64,000 nucleotides of DNA from Mycolicibacterium lacusdiani. GTDB lineage: Bacteria > Actinomycetota > Actinomycetes > Mycobacteriales > Mycobacteriaceae. Both the position numbers and the translations under genes were made by a program. The stretch covers positions 412,973 to 476,972 of the forward strand of contig NZ_JAKCFC010000004.1 in the NCBI RefSeq assembly GCF_021916785.1. The letters are read 5' to 3'. Of the stretch, positions 9,350-17,745 are shown piece by piece. Within the stretch, counting starts at the first letter, position 1, and every line of letters starts with the position of its first letter. The notes under the pieces were generated by a model. That model was not told the DNA's origin. It saw nothing but the letters and a program-made list of their open reading frames with translations, and made no database searches.

Positions 9350-10245
9350 CACGACGCCCGCTCCTGCCGAGATGCGCGGCGCAGCACGATCATCAGCACG
9401 GCAAGGACCAGGAAGGTCAGCAGCAGGAGCACCACGCCCATCGCCCCACCGCGGCCCCACTGCAGCAGACCGTTCACCTGCACGTAGATCTGCTGGCTGA
9501 TGAGGGCGTTGTCCGGGGAACCGAGCAGCGCAGGCGTGACGTAGAAGCCGAGGCTGCTGATGAACACCATCAGGCATCCCGCTCCGATGCCGGGCATGGT
9601 CAGCGGCACCCAGATGCGGGTGAACGACGTCAGCGGCCGTGCGCCGAGACTCGACGAGGCCAGCACCAGCCGACGGTCGACGCCCGACATCACCGCGTAC
9701 AGCGGTAACACCATGAACGGCAACAGGATCTGGCTCATGCCGATGACGACGCCGAGGTTCGTCCGGATCAACTGCACGTCGCCGAGCCCGACGAGGCTCA
9801 GCAGCGCCTGGGCGGGACCGTTGTCCTGTAGCAGGATCACCCAGGCGAACGTGCGCACCATCAGGCTGGTCCAGAACGGGACGAGGACCAGCAGCGTCAG
9901 CGCCGCCCGCACCTTCGGCCCGAATGCGACCATGGCATAGGCGTACGGGTAGCCGAGCAACAGGCAGATGACCGTCACCTCGAGTCCGGTGGTGAACGTC
10001 CGCAGCAGCACCTCCCGCTGCACGGCGTCCCCGGCGTACCAGGCGAAGTTGTCGAACCCGACCACCGGATCGGTGAACGCGCGCCACAGCATCACGCCCA
10101 GCGGTGCCGCGAAGATGCCGAGCACCAACACAAGCGCGGGAGCCAGCAGTGCGTAGGCGCTGCGCCGCCTACGCTGGGCACCCGCCTCCTCGGCGCGCGA
10201 CTGCGGCGGTGCTGCACCACCGGCGAGTACGTCGACTACGGTCAT
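9349..10245 (-). CDS. ABC importer permease, PotB-like
   Basis: 298 aa. It has a polar N-terminus of about 28 residues, then six membrane segments and the EAA-type loop (ASSSLGARPLTSFTRI). It pairs with the next permease to form the membrane channel. It starts 14 nt downstream of the binding-protein gene stop, in the order binding protein, permease, permease, ATPase. Confidence 0.9.
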   Translation of the reverse strand: MTVVDVLAGGAAPPQSRAEEAGAQRRRRSAYALLAPALVLVLGIFAAPLGVMLWRAFTDPVVGFDNFAWYAGDAVQREVLLRTFTTGLEVTVICLLLGYPYAYAMVAFGPKVRAALTLLVLVPFWTSLMVRTFAWVILLQDNGPAQALLSLVGLGDVQLIRTNLGVVIGMSQILLPFMVLPLYAVMSGVDRRLVLASSSLGARPLTSFTRIWVPLTMPGIGAGCLMVFISSLGFYVTPALLGSPDNALISQQIYVQVNGLLQWGRGGAMGVVLLLLTFLVLAVLMIVLRRASRQERAS

Positions 10246-10259
10246 GGTCCGCTAGTCCC

Positions 10260-11372
10260 TTACTTGGCAAGCCAATCGGTGTATGCCCCGACCATCGCGT
10301 CGTTGTTCTTCGACCACCAGGCGAGGTCGATCGGGAAGCGGTCCGCGAGACGCTCGGGGGTGGTGGTGAGGTAGCTGGTCGCCAGGGCGTCCAGTTTCGG
10401 CTTGGCGTCGACGTTGATCGGGCTGTACGAGGTGAGTTCGGTCAACTTGGCCTGCTGCTGCGCACCCAGGTAGTAGTTGATCAGCGCCATCGAGGCCTTC
10501 GGGTTCTTCGCACCCTTGGGCACCGCGATCGTGTCCGCCTCGGGCATCCACTGATCCCACATGGGCGCGAACTTCGCCCCGTTCTTGACCGCGGAGTAGG
10601 CGCGCCCGCTCCACAGCAGCGCCATGTCGACCTGGCCGGCCTCGAGGAGCTGCTGGGCCTGGGCGCCGCTGTTCCAGAAGACGACGTCGCCGCGGATCGA
10701 CGACAGCTTGTTCAGTGCGCGGGTGGCGTCGATGGGATACATCTGGTCCTTCGCGACACCGTCGGCCAGGAGTGCGCCCTCGAGAACGCCTGGGTCGAGT
10801 TCGCCGGCGATGCCCTGGATGCCGCGCTTGCCGGGGAACTTCGCCGTGTCGTAGAAGTCGGCCCAGGTCTTGGGCGGGTTCGCCCCGTACTTCTCCGTGT
10901 TGTAGACCACGATGAGGCCGTAACCCATTGCGGGAACCGAACAATCGTCGGTCTTGGCGCCTGGCGGAATCTTGCTGACGTCCACGATGCTGGTGTCGAT
11001 GGGCATGAACAGCTCGCCGCAATGCTGGGCAGTGAAGACGTTGGTGGTGTCGATGACGTCCCAGGTGACGTTGCCCGACTCCACCTGCGACTTGATCTTG
11101 GTGCTCTCGGTGGGCCCGTCCTGCAGGATGCGTGCGCCGGATTCCTTGGCGAAGGGATCTATCGCGGCCTGCGTCTGCCCCTCCTGGAAGATGCCGCCGT
11201 AGGACACGAAGGTCAGGGTCACGCCGTCGAGCGCGCCCGCCTTTACGGTGCCTGCCTTCGGCGGCCCGCTACCGAGGTCGACGTCGGCGCTTGGAGCTGG
11301 TCCCGACGAACACGCCGCGGTGAGCAGCACGGCAGCCACGCCGCATCCGACGGCCTTGAGTGCAGTGGACAT
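10260..11372 (-). CDS. ABC importer substrate-binding lipoprotein, PotD-like
   Basis: 370 aa. The N-terminus MSTALKAVGCGVAAVLLTAAC is a lipoprotein signal with the lipid-attached Cys at residue 21. The mature part (VTLTFVSYGGIFQEGQT…) is a type II periplasmic-binding fold of the spermidine/putrescine class. The ATG at 11372 is fixed by AGGAGG 7 nt upstream. It captures the substrate outside the membrane and hands it to the two permeases. Polyamines are likely but other small amines are possible. Confidence 0.9.
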   Translation of the reverse strand: MSTALKAVGCGVAAVLLTAACSSGPAPSADVDLGSGPPKAGTVKAGALDGVTLTFVSYGGIFQEGQTQAAIDPFAKESGARILQDGPTESTKIKSQVESGNVTWDVIDTTNVFTAQHCGELFMPIDTSIVDVSKIPPGAKTDDCSVPAMGYGLIVVYNTEKYGANPPKTWADFYDTAKFPGKRGIQGIAGELDPGVLEGALLADGVAKDQMYPIDATRALNKLSSIRGDVVFWNSGAQAQQLLEAGQVDMALLWSGRAYSAVKNGAKFAPMWDQWMPEADTIAVPKGAKNPKASMALINYYLGAQQQAKLTELTSYSPINVDAKPKLDALATSYLTTTPERLADRFPIDLAWWSKNNDAMVGAYTDWLAK

Positions 11373-11440
11373 GTGAACTCCTCCTGTGAGACGTGACTGG
11401 TGTTGAGTCTTTGTGGGTGTGGTCATTTCGATCCCGGCTC

Positions 11441-12028
11441 TCATGCGGTCGGTGGGCTGACGATCCATAGCAGCTCGGCGGACGAGTCGCTCAGGTTGTG
11501 CACGGTGTGCGGAATGGACGTCCGATACTCCGCGGAGTCGCCGGCGTCGAGTTGGTGCTTCTTGCCGTCGAGTTCGAGTACCAAGCTGCCCTTGACGACG
11601 ATCAGCACTTCCTGGGCGTCGCCGTGCACGTATGCCTCGCCAGCCGATCCGCCGGGGGCGAACTCGGCGGAGTAGACCTCGAGGTTCATCAAGGGCTTCT
11701 GCGACAGCAGATACTTGGCGCTGAGGTCGTCGACGTGGATCTCCGGCCGCTCAGCCTTTCGCAGGATCCTCGCACCGTTGACGTGATGGTCGCCGAATAG
11801 GTCGGGGAGTTTGACTCCGAGTTCTTCGGCCAGGCGACGCAGCGTGCCGACGCTGGCATTGACCTGCCCGCGTTCCAGTTCGCTGAGGAACCCCGCCGAG
11901 ATCTTGGCGCGGCTCGCGAGTTCACGCAGGCTGAGCTTCCGCATGTTGCGGTATCCGCGTATGCGGCTGCCCATTTCGGTCTCGGTGTCCGACGCCGGGG
12001 AGCCGGGGCCATCGTCAGACAGGGCCAC
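11441..12028 (-). CDS. XRE-family regulator with C-terminal cupin (PuuR-like)
   Basis: 195 aa. An XRE helix-turn-helix (LSLRELASRAKISAGFLSEL, about residues 33-52) is followed by a cupin_2 sensor domain (about 115-190; YVHGDAQEVLIVVKG). This two-domain form matches PuuR, which controls putrescine use in enterobacteria. It heads the leftward transporter operon and is divergent from the cupin/oxidase genes, so it likely controls both through the GTTCG sites between them. The earliest in-frame start is GTG 12028, just after an in-frame stop; ATG near 11972 is an alternative. Confidence 0.88.
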   Translation of the reverse strand: MALSDDGPGSPASDTETEMGSRIRGYRNMRKLSLRELASRAKISAGFLSELERGQVNASVGTLRRLAEELGVKLPDLFGDHHVNGARILRKAERPEIHVDDLSAKYLLSQKPLMNLEVYSAEFAPGGSAGEAYVHGDAQEVLIVVKGSLVLELDGKKHQLDAGDSAEYRTSIPHTVHNLSDSSAELLWIVSPPTA

Positions 12029-12063
12029 GAACGATCATCCATTCTCCTGCGTCAGAATCAATA

Positions 12064-12090
12064 GTTCGGTAACGGCGAACAAAATGTTCG
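12064..12090. promoter_or_regulatory. Candidate operator of the XRE-cupin regulator
   Basis: Three alternating half-sites lie between the divergent genes: GTTCG (12064-12068), CGAAC (12076-12080) and GTTCG (12086-12090). CGAAC-AAAAT-GTTCG is a perfect inverted repeat with a 5-bp AT spacer. The position suits control of both operons. Confidence 0.55.
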
Positions 12091-12217
12091 GTGGTGTGTG
12101 ACACTATGCCTGCCACCAAGCCGCGGCAACCGGAATCGCCAAAATCGCTCTCGCAGACACGAAGATGCTCCGATTCCGCGCCGTGCATGGGTGTTCGACG
12201 ATCCTGGGAAGGCCGAC

Positions 12218-12565
12218 ATGAGCGCATTGATCCATCTGCCCCATCGCACCGTCACCGGTGACCTGGAGCCCGCCGGCCGGCGCGTCGGCGCTGACAGTGG
12301 TGACCCTCGACTCAAGACGTTGGTGGTCGACTCGGGGACCGAGGCGCAGGTCGGCGTCTGGGAGTGCGAGCCCGGTGGCTGGCCCGTCGTCGATCGACCG
12401 GACACCGAGACCTGCTACATCGTCTCGGGCCGCGCGAAGATCACCGACGACCAGACCGGTCGCGTCGTCGAAGTGGGGGCAGGCGACTTCGTCGTCCTAC
12501 CACCCGGGTGGACCGGTCGATGGGACGTGGTCGAGACGCTTCGCAAGGTGTACACCATCTTCTGA
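12218..12565 (+). CDS. Cupin_3 (EutQ-like) domain protein
   Basis: 115 aa forming one small beta-barrel. TCYIVSGRAKITDDQTG and VEVGAGDFVVLPPGW are typical of the DUF861/cupin_3 family. The ATG at 12218 has GGAAGG upstream; the longer open frame from 12098 is probably untranslated leader. It precedes the FAD oxidoreductase gene by 32 nt. A role in amine catabolism is inferred from the neighbours only. Confidence 0.82.
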   Translation: MSALIHLPHRTVTGDLEPAGRRVGADSGDPRLKTLVVDSGTEAQVGVWECEPGGWPVVDRPDTETCYIVSGRAKITDDQTGRVVEVGAGDFVVLPPGWTGRWDVVETLRKVYTIF

Positions 12566-12597
12566 GCGTCCGGATCATTTGGCGGAGAGAGGCATTC

Positions 12598-13767
12598 GTG
12601 AAGAGCATCGTGATTGGCGCAGGCGCGTGGGGTCTGCCTACGGCGGCCGAGTTGTCCAGCCGAGGGCACGACGTCCGGCTGGTCGACCGCTACGGGGTGG
12701 GCAATCCCCTCTCGTCGTCCTACGGCCCGACCCGCATGTGGCGTCTGGCCGACCCGGACCCATCGCGGTCGCGGCTGGGATTGCGTGCGTTGGCGGCCAT
12801 GAAGCGGCTCGAGGAACGGACCATTGCCACCGTCCACGAGGTGCGGGGTCTGCTGTGGCGGGACCCGCCGTCCAACGACGCTCTCGCGGCGACCTGCGCC
12901 GGGCTCGGCATCGACCACGAGTGGGTGACTGCGGCCGAGGTGAGCGACCGCCTACCAGGCTTGCGCGACGACGGCCGCGACGCGGTGTGGCTCCCGGACG
13001 CCGGGATCGTCCTGGCCGAGCGGTCGCTTCGGGCGCAGTTCGAGCGTTTCACCGGCGCCGGTGGCCGCTTCGGCCACGCCCGCAGCGTCGTCGAGATCGA
13101 GGAGCGCCCGAACGGGCTGGCGGTGACGTATTCGGATATGACGCAGGAAGATGCGGACGTCGTGGTGATCGCCGCCGGCCCGGAGTCGTCGACGTTCCTG
13201 CGGATGTTGGGCATCGATGTGCCGCTCTATCCGTACCTCGAGCAGGTGGTGCACTTCGGCGACCGCGACAGCGTGGCGCACACCGACGCGTTCCCGTGCT
13301 TGTTCGACGGCGAGGCCGAGGACCGCGCGGGCCGCATCTACGCGATGCCAACGCCCGGGTTGGGTTACAAGGTGGGCCTGGATCTGCCCATTTGCGACTA
13401 CCGGGTGGGCAATCCCGATCGCACGCCCAGCACCGCTCGCACCGAGGTGCTTCGGCAACGCATCGAGCGCGACTTCGCCGCGATACCGGCGCAGGTCGTC
13501 GACGCGCAGGTGTGCTGCTGGACCGACACGCCCGACGGCCAGTTCATCCTGGATGCGCTGCCCAGTGGAATCGTCCTGGGCTGCGGGTGCATCGGTGAGG
13601 GATTCAAGTACTCCGCGCTGATGGGCGAGATCTTGGCGGACTTCGCAGAGGGACGACCCCAGGACGATGACGTGAAGGCCTGCAGCGTGGCGCGTTTCGA
13701 GGGACGCGCCGTCCCGGATCGATCGGGTCCGACCCCCGTCGGCTCACTCACGCGGGGCGCGTCCTAG
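12598..13767 (+). CDS. FAD-dependent oxidoreductase, monomeric sarcosine oxidase-like
   Basis: 389 aa. GAGAWG at residues 7-12 binds FAD. CCWTDTPDGQFILD (306-319) aligns with the segment of monomeric sarcosine oxidases in which a cysteine carries covalent flavin, so Cys306 is the candidate. GEGFKYSALMGEILAD near the end is the usual C-terminal FAD motif. The GTG at 12598 has GGAGAGAGG upstream. It is probably a secondary amine or N-methyl amino acid oxidase working with the adjacent polyamine-type locus. Confidence 0.87.
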   Translation: MKSIVIGAGAWGLPTAAELSSRGHDVRLVDRYGVGNPLSSSYGPTRMWRLADPDPSRSRLGLRALAAMKRLEERTIATVHEVRGLLWRDPPSNDALAATCAGLGIDHEWVTAAEVSDRLPGLRDDGRDAVWLPDAGIVLAERSLRAQFERFTGAGGRFGHARSVVEIEERPNGLAVTYSDMTQEDADVVVIAAGPESSTFLRMLGIDVPLYPYLEQVVHFGDRDSVAHTDAFPCLFDGEAEDRAGRIYAMPTPGLGYKVGLDLPICDYRVGNPDRTPSTARTEVLRQRIERDFAAIPAQVVDAQVCCWTDTPDGQFILDALPSGIVLGCGCIGEGFKYSALMGEILADFAEGRPQDDDVKACSVARFEGRAVPDRSGPTPVGSLTRGAS

Positions 13768-13775
13768 CGATCTGT

Positions 13776-14267
13776 TCAGGCGGGCACGGCACCTTCGGCG
13801 AGTTCGGCGAGCGCCTGCGTGACGGCACCCCATCCGTCGAAGAAGCCGAGTTCCTCGTGCCGATCCCGGACGGCCGGGTCGCCGTGGCGTACGACCGCCC
13901 GGTAGAGGGTGCCGTCTGGGTGGTCGTCGAAGGTGATTTCGGCGGTCATGGACACCGGCTGGGGCGTGGCCGGTCGCCACGCGCTGTCGACCGCGTTGGT
14001 GAACACGAGCCGTGAGCCTTCTTCCGCGACGAGGAACACGGAGTCGGTGTGCGGGACGAACCGGTCCCCGTCGTCGCTCATTCGAGTGACGAAGGCGCCG
14101 CCGGGGCGGATCTGAAGTCGATCGACGCGCGTGCGGGTGGGCGTCGGCGTCCACCACCGGGCCAACAGGTCAGGGTCCGTCCATGCGCGCCAAACCGATT
14201 GTCGGGGAGCGCGGATCACCCGCTCGATGACCAGGTCGAGTGCGGGGTCGATGGTATTCGTGCTCAC
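13776..14267 (-). CDS. SRPBCC (AHSA1-like) domain protein
   Basis: 163 aa with the START/SRPBCC pattern RVIRAPRQSVWRAWTDPDLLARWW and a late FFDGWGAVTQAL. Such proteins have a hydrophobic cavity of unknown ligand and are commonly encoded after an ArsR gene. The ATG overlaps the ArsR stop by 4 nt (ATGA), so both are co-translated from the promoter at about 14600. Confidence 0.87.
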   Translation of the reverse strand: MSTNTIDPALDLVIERVIRAPRQSVWRAWTDPDLLARWWTPTPTRTRVDRLQIRPGGAFVTRMSDDGDRFVPHTDSVFLVAEEGSRLVFTNAVDSAWRPATPQPVSMTAEITFDDHPDGTLYRAVVRHGDPAVRDRHEELGFFDGWGAVTQALAELAEGAVPA

Positions 14268-14599
14268 GTTGTCTCCTCCGCGTTGGTGACGAGTCGTTCG
14301 AGTCGGTCGGTGCGGTCTTCCCAGATGTGTCGCTGTTCGGCGAGCCAGTCGTCGACCATCGACAGCCGTTTGCGGTTGAGCGAGCAGGTCCGCACCCGTC
14401 CCGTCTTCGTCGTCGAGATCAATCCGCTCGTTTCAAGCGTGCGGACGTGTTTCATGAAGGACGGCAACGCAATCGAGAATGGCTTCGCCAGCTCGCCTAC
14501 GCTCGCCGGTCCGCTGCCCAGTCGCCGAATCACTGCTCGGCGCGTCGGGTCGCCCAGCGCGTCGAAGAGGCTGTCCAACTCCGCCTCATGCTTAACCAT
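14264..14599 (-). CDS. ArsR-family transcriptional regulator
   Basis: 111 aa winged helix: LFDALGDPTRRAVIRRLGSG, then ELAKPFSIALPSFMKHVRTL (recognition helix) and the wing GLISTTKTGRVRTCSL. No metal-binding cysteine pair is seen, so it is of the SRPBCC-linked, non-metal type. The ATG at 14599 lies inside a near-palindrome, suggesting autoregulation. Confidence 0.88.
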   Translation of the reverse strand: MVKHEAELDSLFDALGDPTRRAVIRRLGSGPASVGELAKPFSIALPSFMKHVRTLETSGLISTTKTGRVRTCSLNRKRLSMVDDWLAEQRHIWEDRTDRLERLVTNAEETT

Positions 14600-14647
14600 G
14601 GGGCTAAGTGTTTCACCCCAGCATTGGTTAGCGCAAGGGCTAAGTGT
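14591..14647. promoter_or_regulatory. Candidate ArsR operator with direct repeats
   Basis: GGGCTAAGTGT occurs at 14601-14611 and again at 14637-14647, 36 bp apart. CTTAACC (14591-14597) and GGCTAAG (14602-14608) form a near-inverted repeat over the ArsR start. Operator function is inferred. Confidence 0.4.
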
Positions 14648-14653
14648 CCAGAA

Positions 14654-14983
14654 TTGCGGTACGCCCTGCCAAGCGCTTACGTCGAACTCGGGCGTTATCG
14701 CAATGGTGGTGGGCATCACCGCGCCGCGCGCTACTCCCTCTGCGGAGAACTCGGGACGGCGTTCACGCGGGAAGAATGGGGCTACCCATCGCCCGGGGTC
14801 GGAATTGCCGATACGCCTGCGGCGGGCCACGGGCAGATCATGCTCGACTATCGCGAGTGCGGTCCCAAGGGCGAGCTTCGAGTGGTGCACGTCGACCAAG
14901 AAGACGACTACCGGATCACACCTGTCGCAGACGATTTCGCTAGCACCAATCGTGGTCTCGTCGGTCCCGATCAATTCGACTGA
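14654..14983 (+). pseudogene. Degenerate SUKH (SMI1/KNR4) domain gene
   Basis: The frame ending at 14983 gives LPSAYVELGRYRNGGG and then, after a short gap, EEWGYPSPGVGIADTP, GHGQIMLDYRECGPKGEL and RVVHVDQEDDYRIT. These match the SMI1/KNR4 pattern (EWGYP…GHDxxMLDYRECGPxGEPxVVHVDQE). Family members normally have some 45 more residues between NGG and EWGYP, and no good start codon or ribosome site exists (only TTG 14654). It looks like a gene remnant with an internal deletion. SUKH proteins often act as immunity proteins in toxin systems; no toxin gene was found here. Confidence 0.65.
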
Positions 14984-15204
14984 AGGACCTAAGGATCGCT
15001 GACGGGGTGCGGCTGAAGAGATATCCGGCGGCTTTGCGGATCCACTTCCCGCGCGCTCTATTCTGTGACGAAATAACGACGATATCCGCACCGCTATTCG
15101 CTTAGTGCGGCTACGCATGATGCACGAACCTGCTCAGATGTACGACTCCTGGGATTCATACCGGTAGAGTTTCGCGCTTGGGGGCGGGCGCGGAAAGGAA
15201 AGAA

Positions 15205-15567
15205 ATGGCAGAACGCGTTATCCGCCAAGTCGTGGACGATATTGACGGAACCGACATCACTGATGGCGGCGGCGAAACCGTGGAGTTCTCGGTTAGAGGT
15301 GTTGCATACCGAATCGATCTCTCCGCACAGAACTTGGCGAAGTTCGACAAGGCGTTGACTCCGTATGTCAAAGCCGCAGAGAAGGTTTCCGGCGAGGAGC
15401 GGCCTCGCAAGGCCAGCCGGAGGCGAAAGGGTGGTGGCAAGACGCAGTCGAGGACGCCGCTGTCGTCAATCCGGGCATGGGCGAATGAAAACGGCTACAC
15501 CGTGAGTACGCGCGGCCGGATTCCCGCCGAAGTCGTCGAGGCGTATGAGGCGGCGGAAAAGGCTTGA
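15205..15567 (+). CDS. lsr2: Lsr2-family nucleoid-associated protein (paralogue)
   Basis: 120 aa. The N-terminal dimerisation half (VVDDIDG…ETVEFSVRGVAYRIDLS) and the C-terminal DNA-binding half (IRAWANENGYTVSTRGRIPAEV, RGR AT-hook at residues 103-105) match Lsr2, the actinobacterial xenogeneic silencer. The basic linker (RPRKASRRRKGGG) is present. It differs from canonical Lsr2 at many N-terminal positions, so it may be a second copy. GGAAAGGA precedes the ATG. It sits next to lower-GC DNA and the SUKH relic, the kind of DNA Lsr2 proteins bind. Confidence 0.85.
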   Translation: MAERVIRQVVDDIDGTDITDGGGETVEFSVRGVAYRIDLSAQNLAKFDKALTPYVKAAEKVSGEERPRKASRRRKGGGKTQSRTPLSSIRAWANENGYTVSTRGRIPAEVVEAYEAAEKA

Positions 15568-15709
15568 CCTCTCGCTGGCGCGCACTCGGTGCCGGGTGCG
15601 CCCAGCAGGGCCGGTCGATGACGCCCGGACATTCCGTCTGATTCCGGAATGCCCAATCCGGGTATGAAGCCGTTCGCTTGGTTTCGGCCCATTCAGTGAC
15701 GGAGGATCC

Positions 15710-15847
15710 ATGACACTGCCAGACCCGCACCTGCCGTTGAACCCGGGCCACGTGCTGGACGACCCGCCGCAGGACGAGGCGTCCGCCGACGACGACGTCG
15801 AATCGGCGAATGCCGACACCGGCGCGGGCGCCGAGCCCGACGCTTAG
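15710..15847 (+). CDS. Small acidic protein (45 aa)
   Basis: ATG at 15710 with GGAGG 4 nt upstream opens a 45-codon frame: MTLPDPHLPLNPGHVLDDPP, then a run rich in Asp, Glu and Ala. It is probably disordered. Its stop overlaps the convergent sugar-transferase stop by 4 nt. No function is recognised. The good ribosome site and acidic composition argue for a real gene. The 142 bp before it hold nothing recognisable. Confidence 0.5.
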   Translation: MTLPDPHLPLNPGHVLDDPPQDEASADDDVESANADTGAGAEPDA

Positions 15848-17352
15848 TCCTCCGCGCTCTTGAGAACGGCCAGCACGGTGAGCGCGAGGATCTTCAGGTC
15901 CAACATCAGCGACCAATTCTCGATGTAGTAGTTGTCGAACTCCGCGCGGTCGGCGATCGAGGTCTGCCCGCGAAGCCCGTGGACTTGCGCCCAGCCGGTG
16001 ATGCCGGCCTTCACCCGATGCCGCTCGCCGTAACGGCGCACGTGCATCTCGAACATCTCGACGTACTCCGGCCGTTCGGGACGCGGACCCACCAGCGCCA
16101 TGTCGCCCCGTAGGACGTTGATCAGCTGCGGCAACTCGTCCAACGACGTCTTCCGCATGATCTTGCCGATCGCCGTTCGACGATCGTCCCCTTCCACTCC
16201 GCCTGGCGCCGCGCCCTCGCGAAGCGCAAAGGCTGCCTTCGCCGGGTCGAGCGGACGCATGCTCCGAAACTTCAGACAGCCGAAGACCTGGCCATCGCGA
16301 CCGACGCGATCCTGGCTGAAGAAGACCGGCCCAGGCGAGGTGAGCTTCACCAGCAGAGCAAGTGCGATGAAGACGGGCGAGACGAGGAGCAGTCCAACCG
16401 CCGCGATCGACCGCCCCAGGGCATGCTTGACGGCGAATTGCCACCCCTTCGGATCGACGCGGCCGAGCACCATCAGTGGTACGCCGCCCAAGTGCTCGAT
16501 CCGCGTGCCGACACCGACGGCGTCCATGACTCGCGGCACCACCCGGACCCGCAACCCAAGGTTCTGCGCCCGGTGGGCAATTCGCGCCAGTTGGTCGTCG
16601 GACATCGACGAGGGCGCGATGACGAGTTCCTCGGCCTTGGTTGCGCGCACGGCGAATTCGAGGTTGTCCGGTGATCCCAGATGCGGGACGTCGAGCACAT
16701 TGCCGTCGGATGGCTCATCCGCATCCAAGAGACCGACCGGTTCCAGCCCGTAGTCATGCACCTGACGCATGCGCGTGATCAGCTGGCCGACGACAGGACC
16801 GGAACCGACGATGAGCGTCGGCGCTCCGACCCGGTATCGACGCCGTAGGAAGCGATTGGCCAGCGACCTGACGAGGCGTACGGCGGGGATCAGCACAGCC
16901 GCGAACGCCCAGATGCGCACCATCAACTCGCCGGGCCGAACGTGGTCGCCAATCACTCCCCCGCTCGGCGTCTGGGGGACCAGCAGGAGCATCACCATCA
17001 ACGTCGCCAGGGCGGCCACTGCGACCGACGTCTCGACCGGTTCGAACTCGTCGAGGAAGCTGTCGTTCAGCTTCCGCCGGTACATCGACCGAGTGGCGAG
17101 CACGCCGATGACCACCGGCACGAAGATCCACGAGTACAGCCCGAGGTTGGCCTGCGCCACGTCACCCGGGATGGTCCATTGCGCCAGTAAGACGGCGATG
17201 ACGGCGTAGAGCACGTCGATGCCCACCGTGATCGTCGAGTACCACGGATCGGACCGCACCCACTCGACCCAGCGTGCTGGCGCGAGACGGGATCCGCTAG
17301 AACCTGCGGGATGACGGCTGTCCGTAGGACTCGCCGCCTCGGCATGCTGCAC
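15844..17352 (-). CDS. Polyprenyl-phosphate sugar-1-phosphate transferase (WcaJ/CpsE type)
   Basis: 502 aa. Four N-terminal membrane segments (about 40-160), a central nucleotide-binding-like part (APTLIVGSGPVVGQLI), a fifth membrane helix and the C-terminal bacterial sugar transferase domain (about 310-500). The latter contains GPVFFSQDRVGRDG, LKFRSM, KTSLDELPQLINVLRGDM and GPRPERPEY. It loads the first sugar of an exopolysaccharide or glycan onto a lipid carrier at the inner membrane. No other polysaccharide genes are adjacent. Confidence 0.92.
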   Translation of the reverse strand: MQHAEAASPTDSRHPAGSSGSRLAPARWVEWVRSDPWYSTITVGIDVLYAVIAVLLAQWTIPGDVAQANLGLYSWIFVPVVIGVLATRSMYRRKLNDSFLDEFEPVETSVAVAALATLMVMLLLVPQTPSGGVIGDHVRPGELMVRIWAFAAVLIPAVRLVRSLANRFLRRRYRVGAPTLIVGSGPVVGQLITRMRQVHDYGLEPVGLLDADEPSDGNVLDVPHLGSPDNLEFAVRATKAEELVIAPSSMSDDQLARIAHRAQNLGLRVRVVPRVMDAVGVGTRIEHLGGVPLMVLGRVDPKGWQFAVKHALGRSIAAVGLLLVSPVFIALALLVKLTSPGPVFFSQDRVGRDGQVFGCLKFRSMRPLDPAKAAFALREGAAPGGVEGDDRRTAIGKIMRKTSLDELPQLINVLRGDMALVGPRPERPEYVEMFEMHVRRYGERHRVKAGITGWAQVHGLRGQTSIADRAEFDNYYIENWSLMLDLKILALTVLAVLKSAED

Positions 17353-17745
17353 TCGTTACCCCCACCAAGCTAGGGGCCAGATTCTAAGCGGGCTCAACCG
17401 CTCGCGGAACCAGAATTGAGAACGGTGTCAAATTTGCCGACGCCGAATCGTCGACCACGGCGACCACGCCGCTGCAAGGCGTCGACCGAAAATCAAGATC
17501 GCTGAGCCACCCGGTAAAACCTCGCCGTCGGGCCAAGCGTGGTCCTCCTGCCAAGCGACGGGTTCTAGGTGTTGAAGTCCGGAAGCGGGTTTGCAGGCGG
17601 CTCGTCATCCGGAGACGGCTGCGAGCACGTTCGCCGTGAGCGCAATGGTTCTCGGGCTGTCCTGATCTTGTTCTCAGTCCCATCTCAGTGAGCGGTCGCA
17701 CGGTGTTGTCAGCACCTCACGCTCGAGAAACGAGAAGACACCATC
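17353..17745. promoter_or_regulatory. Divergent intergenic region with 11-bp-phased TCTCAGT repeats
   Basis: No gene is seen in these 393 bp. TCTCAGT occurs at 17672-17678 and 17683-17689, spaced 11 bp (one helical turn), with a weaker TTCTCGG copy at 17659-17665. Such phased direct repeats are typical sites for OmpR-family response regulators. In M. tuberculosis pepD is controlled by MprA, so an MprA-type box is the natural guess; mprAB are not in this window. GAGAAG lies 8 nt before the protease ATG. Confidence 0.45.

Noticed and set aside
14600..15118. Reverse-strand extension upstream of ArsR
   Set aside because: Its residues show no family pattern, while the forward strand in this region encodes recognisable SUKH blocks.
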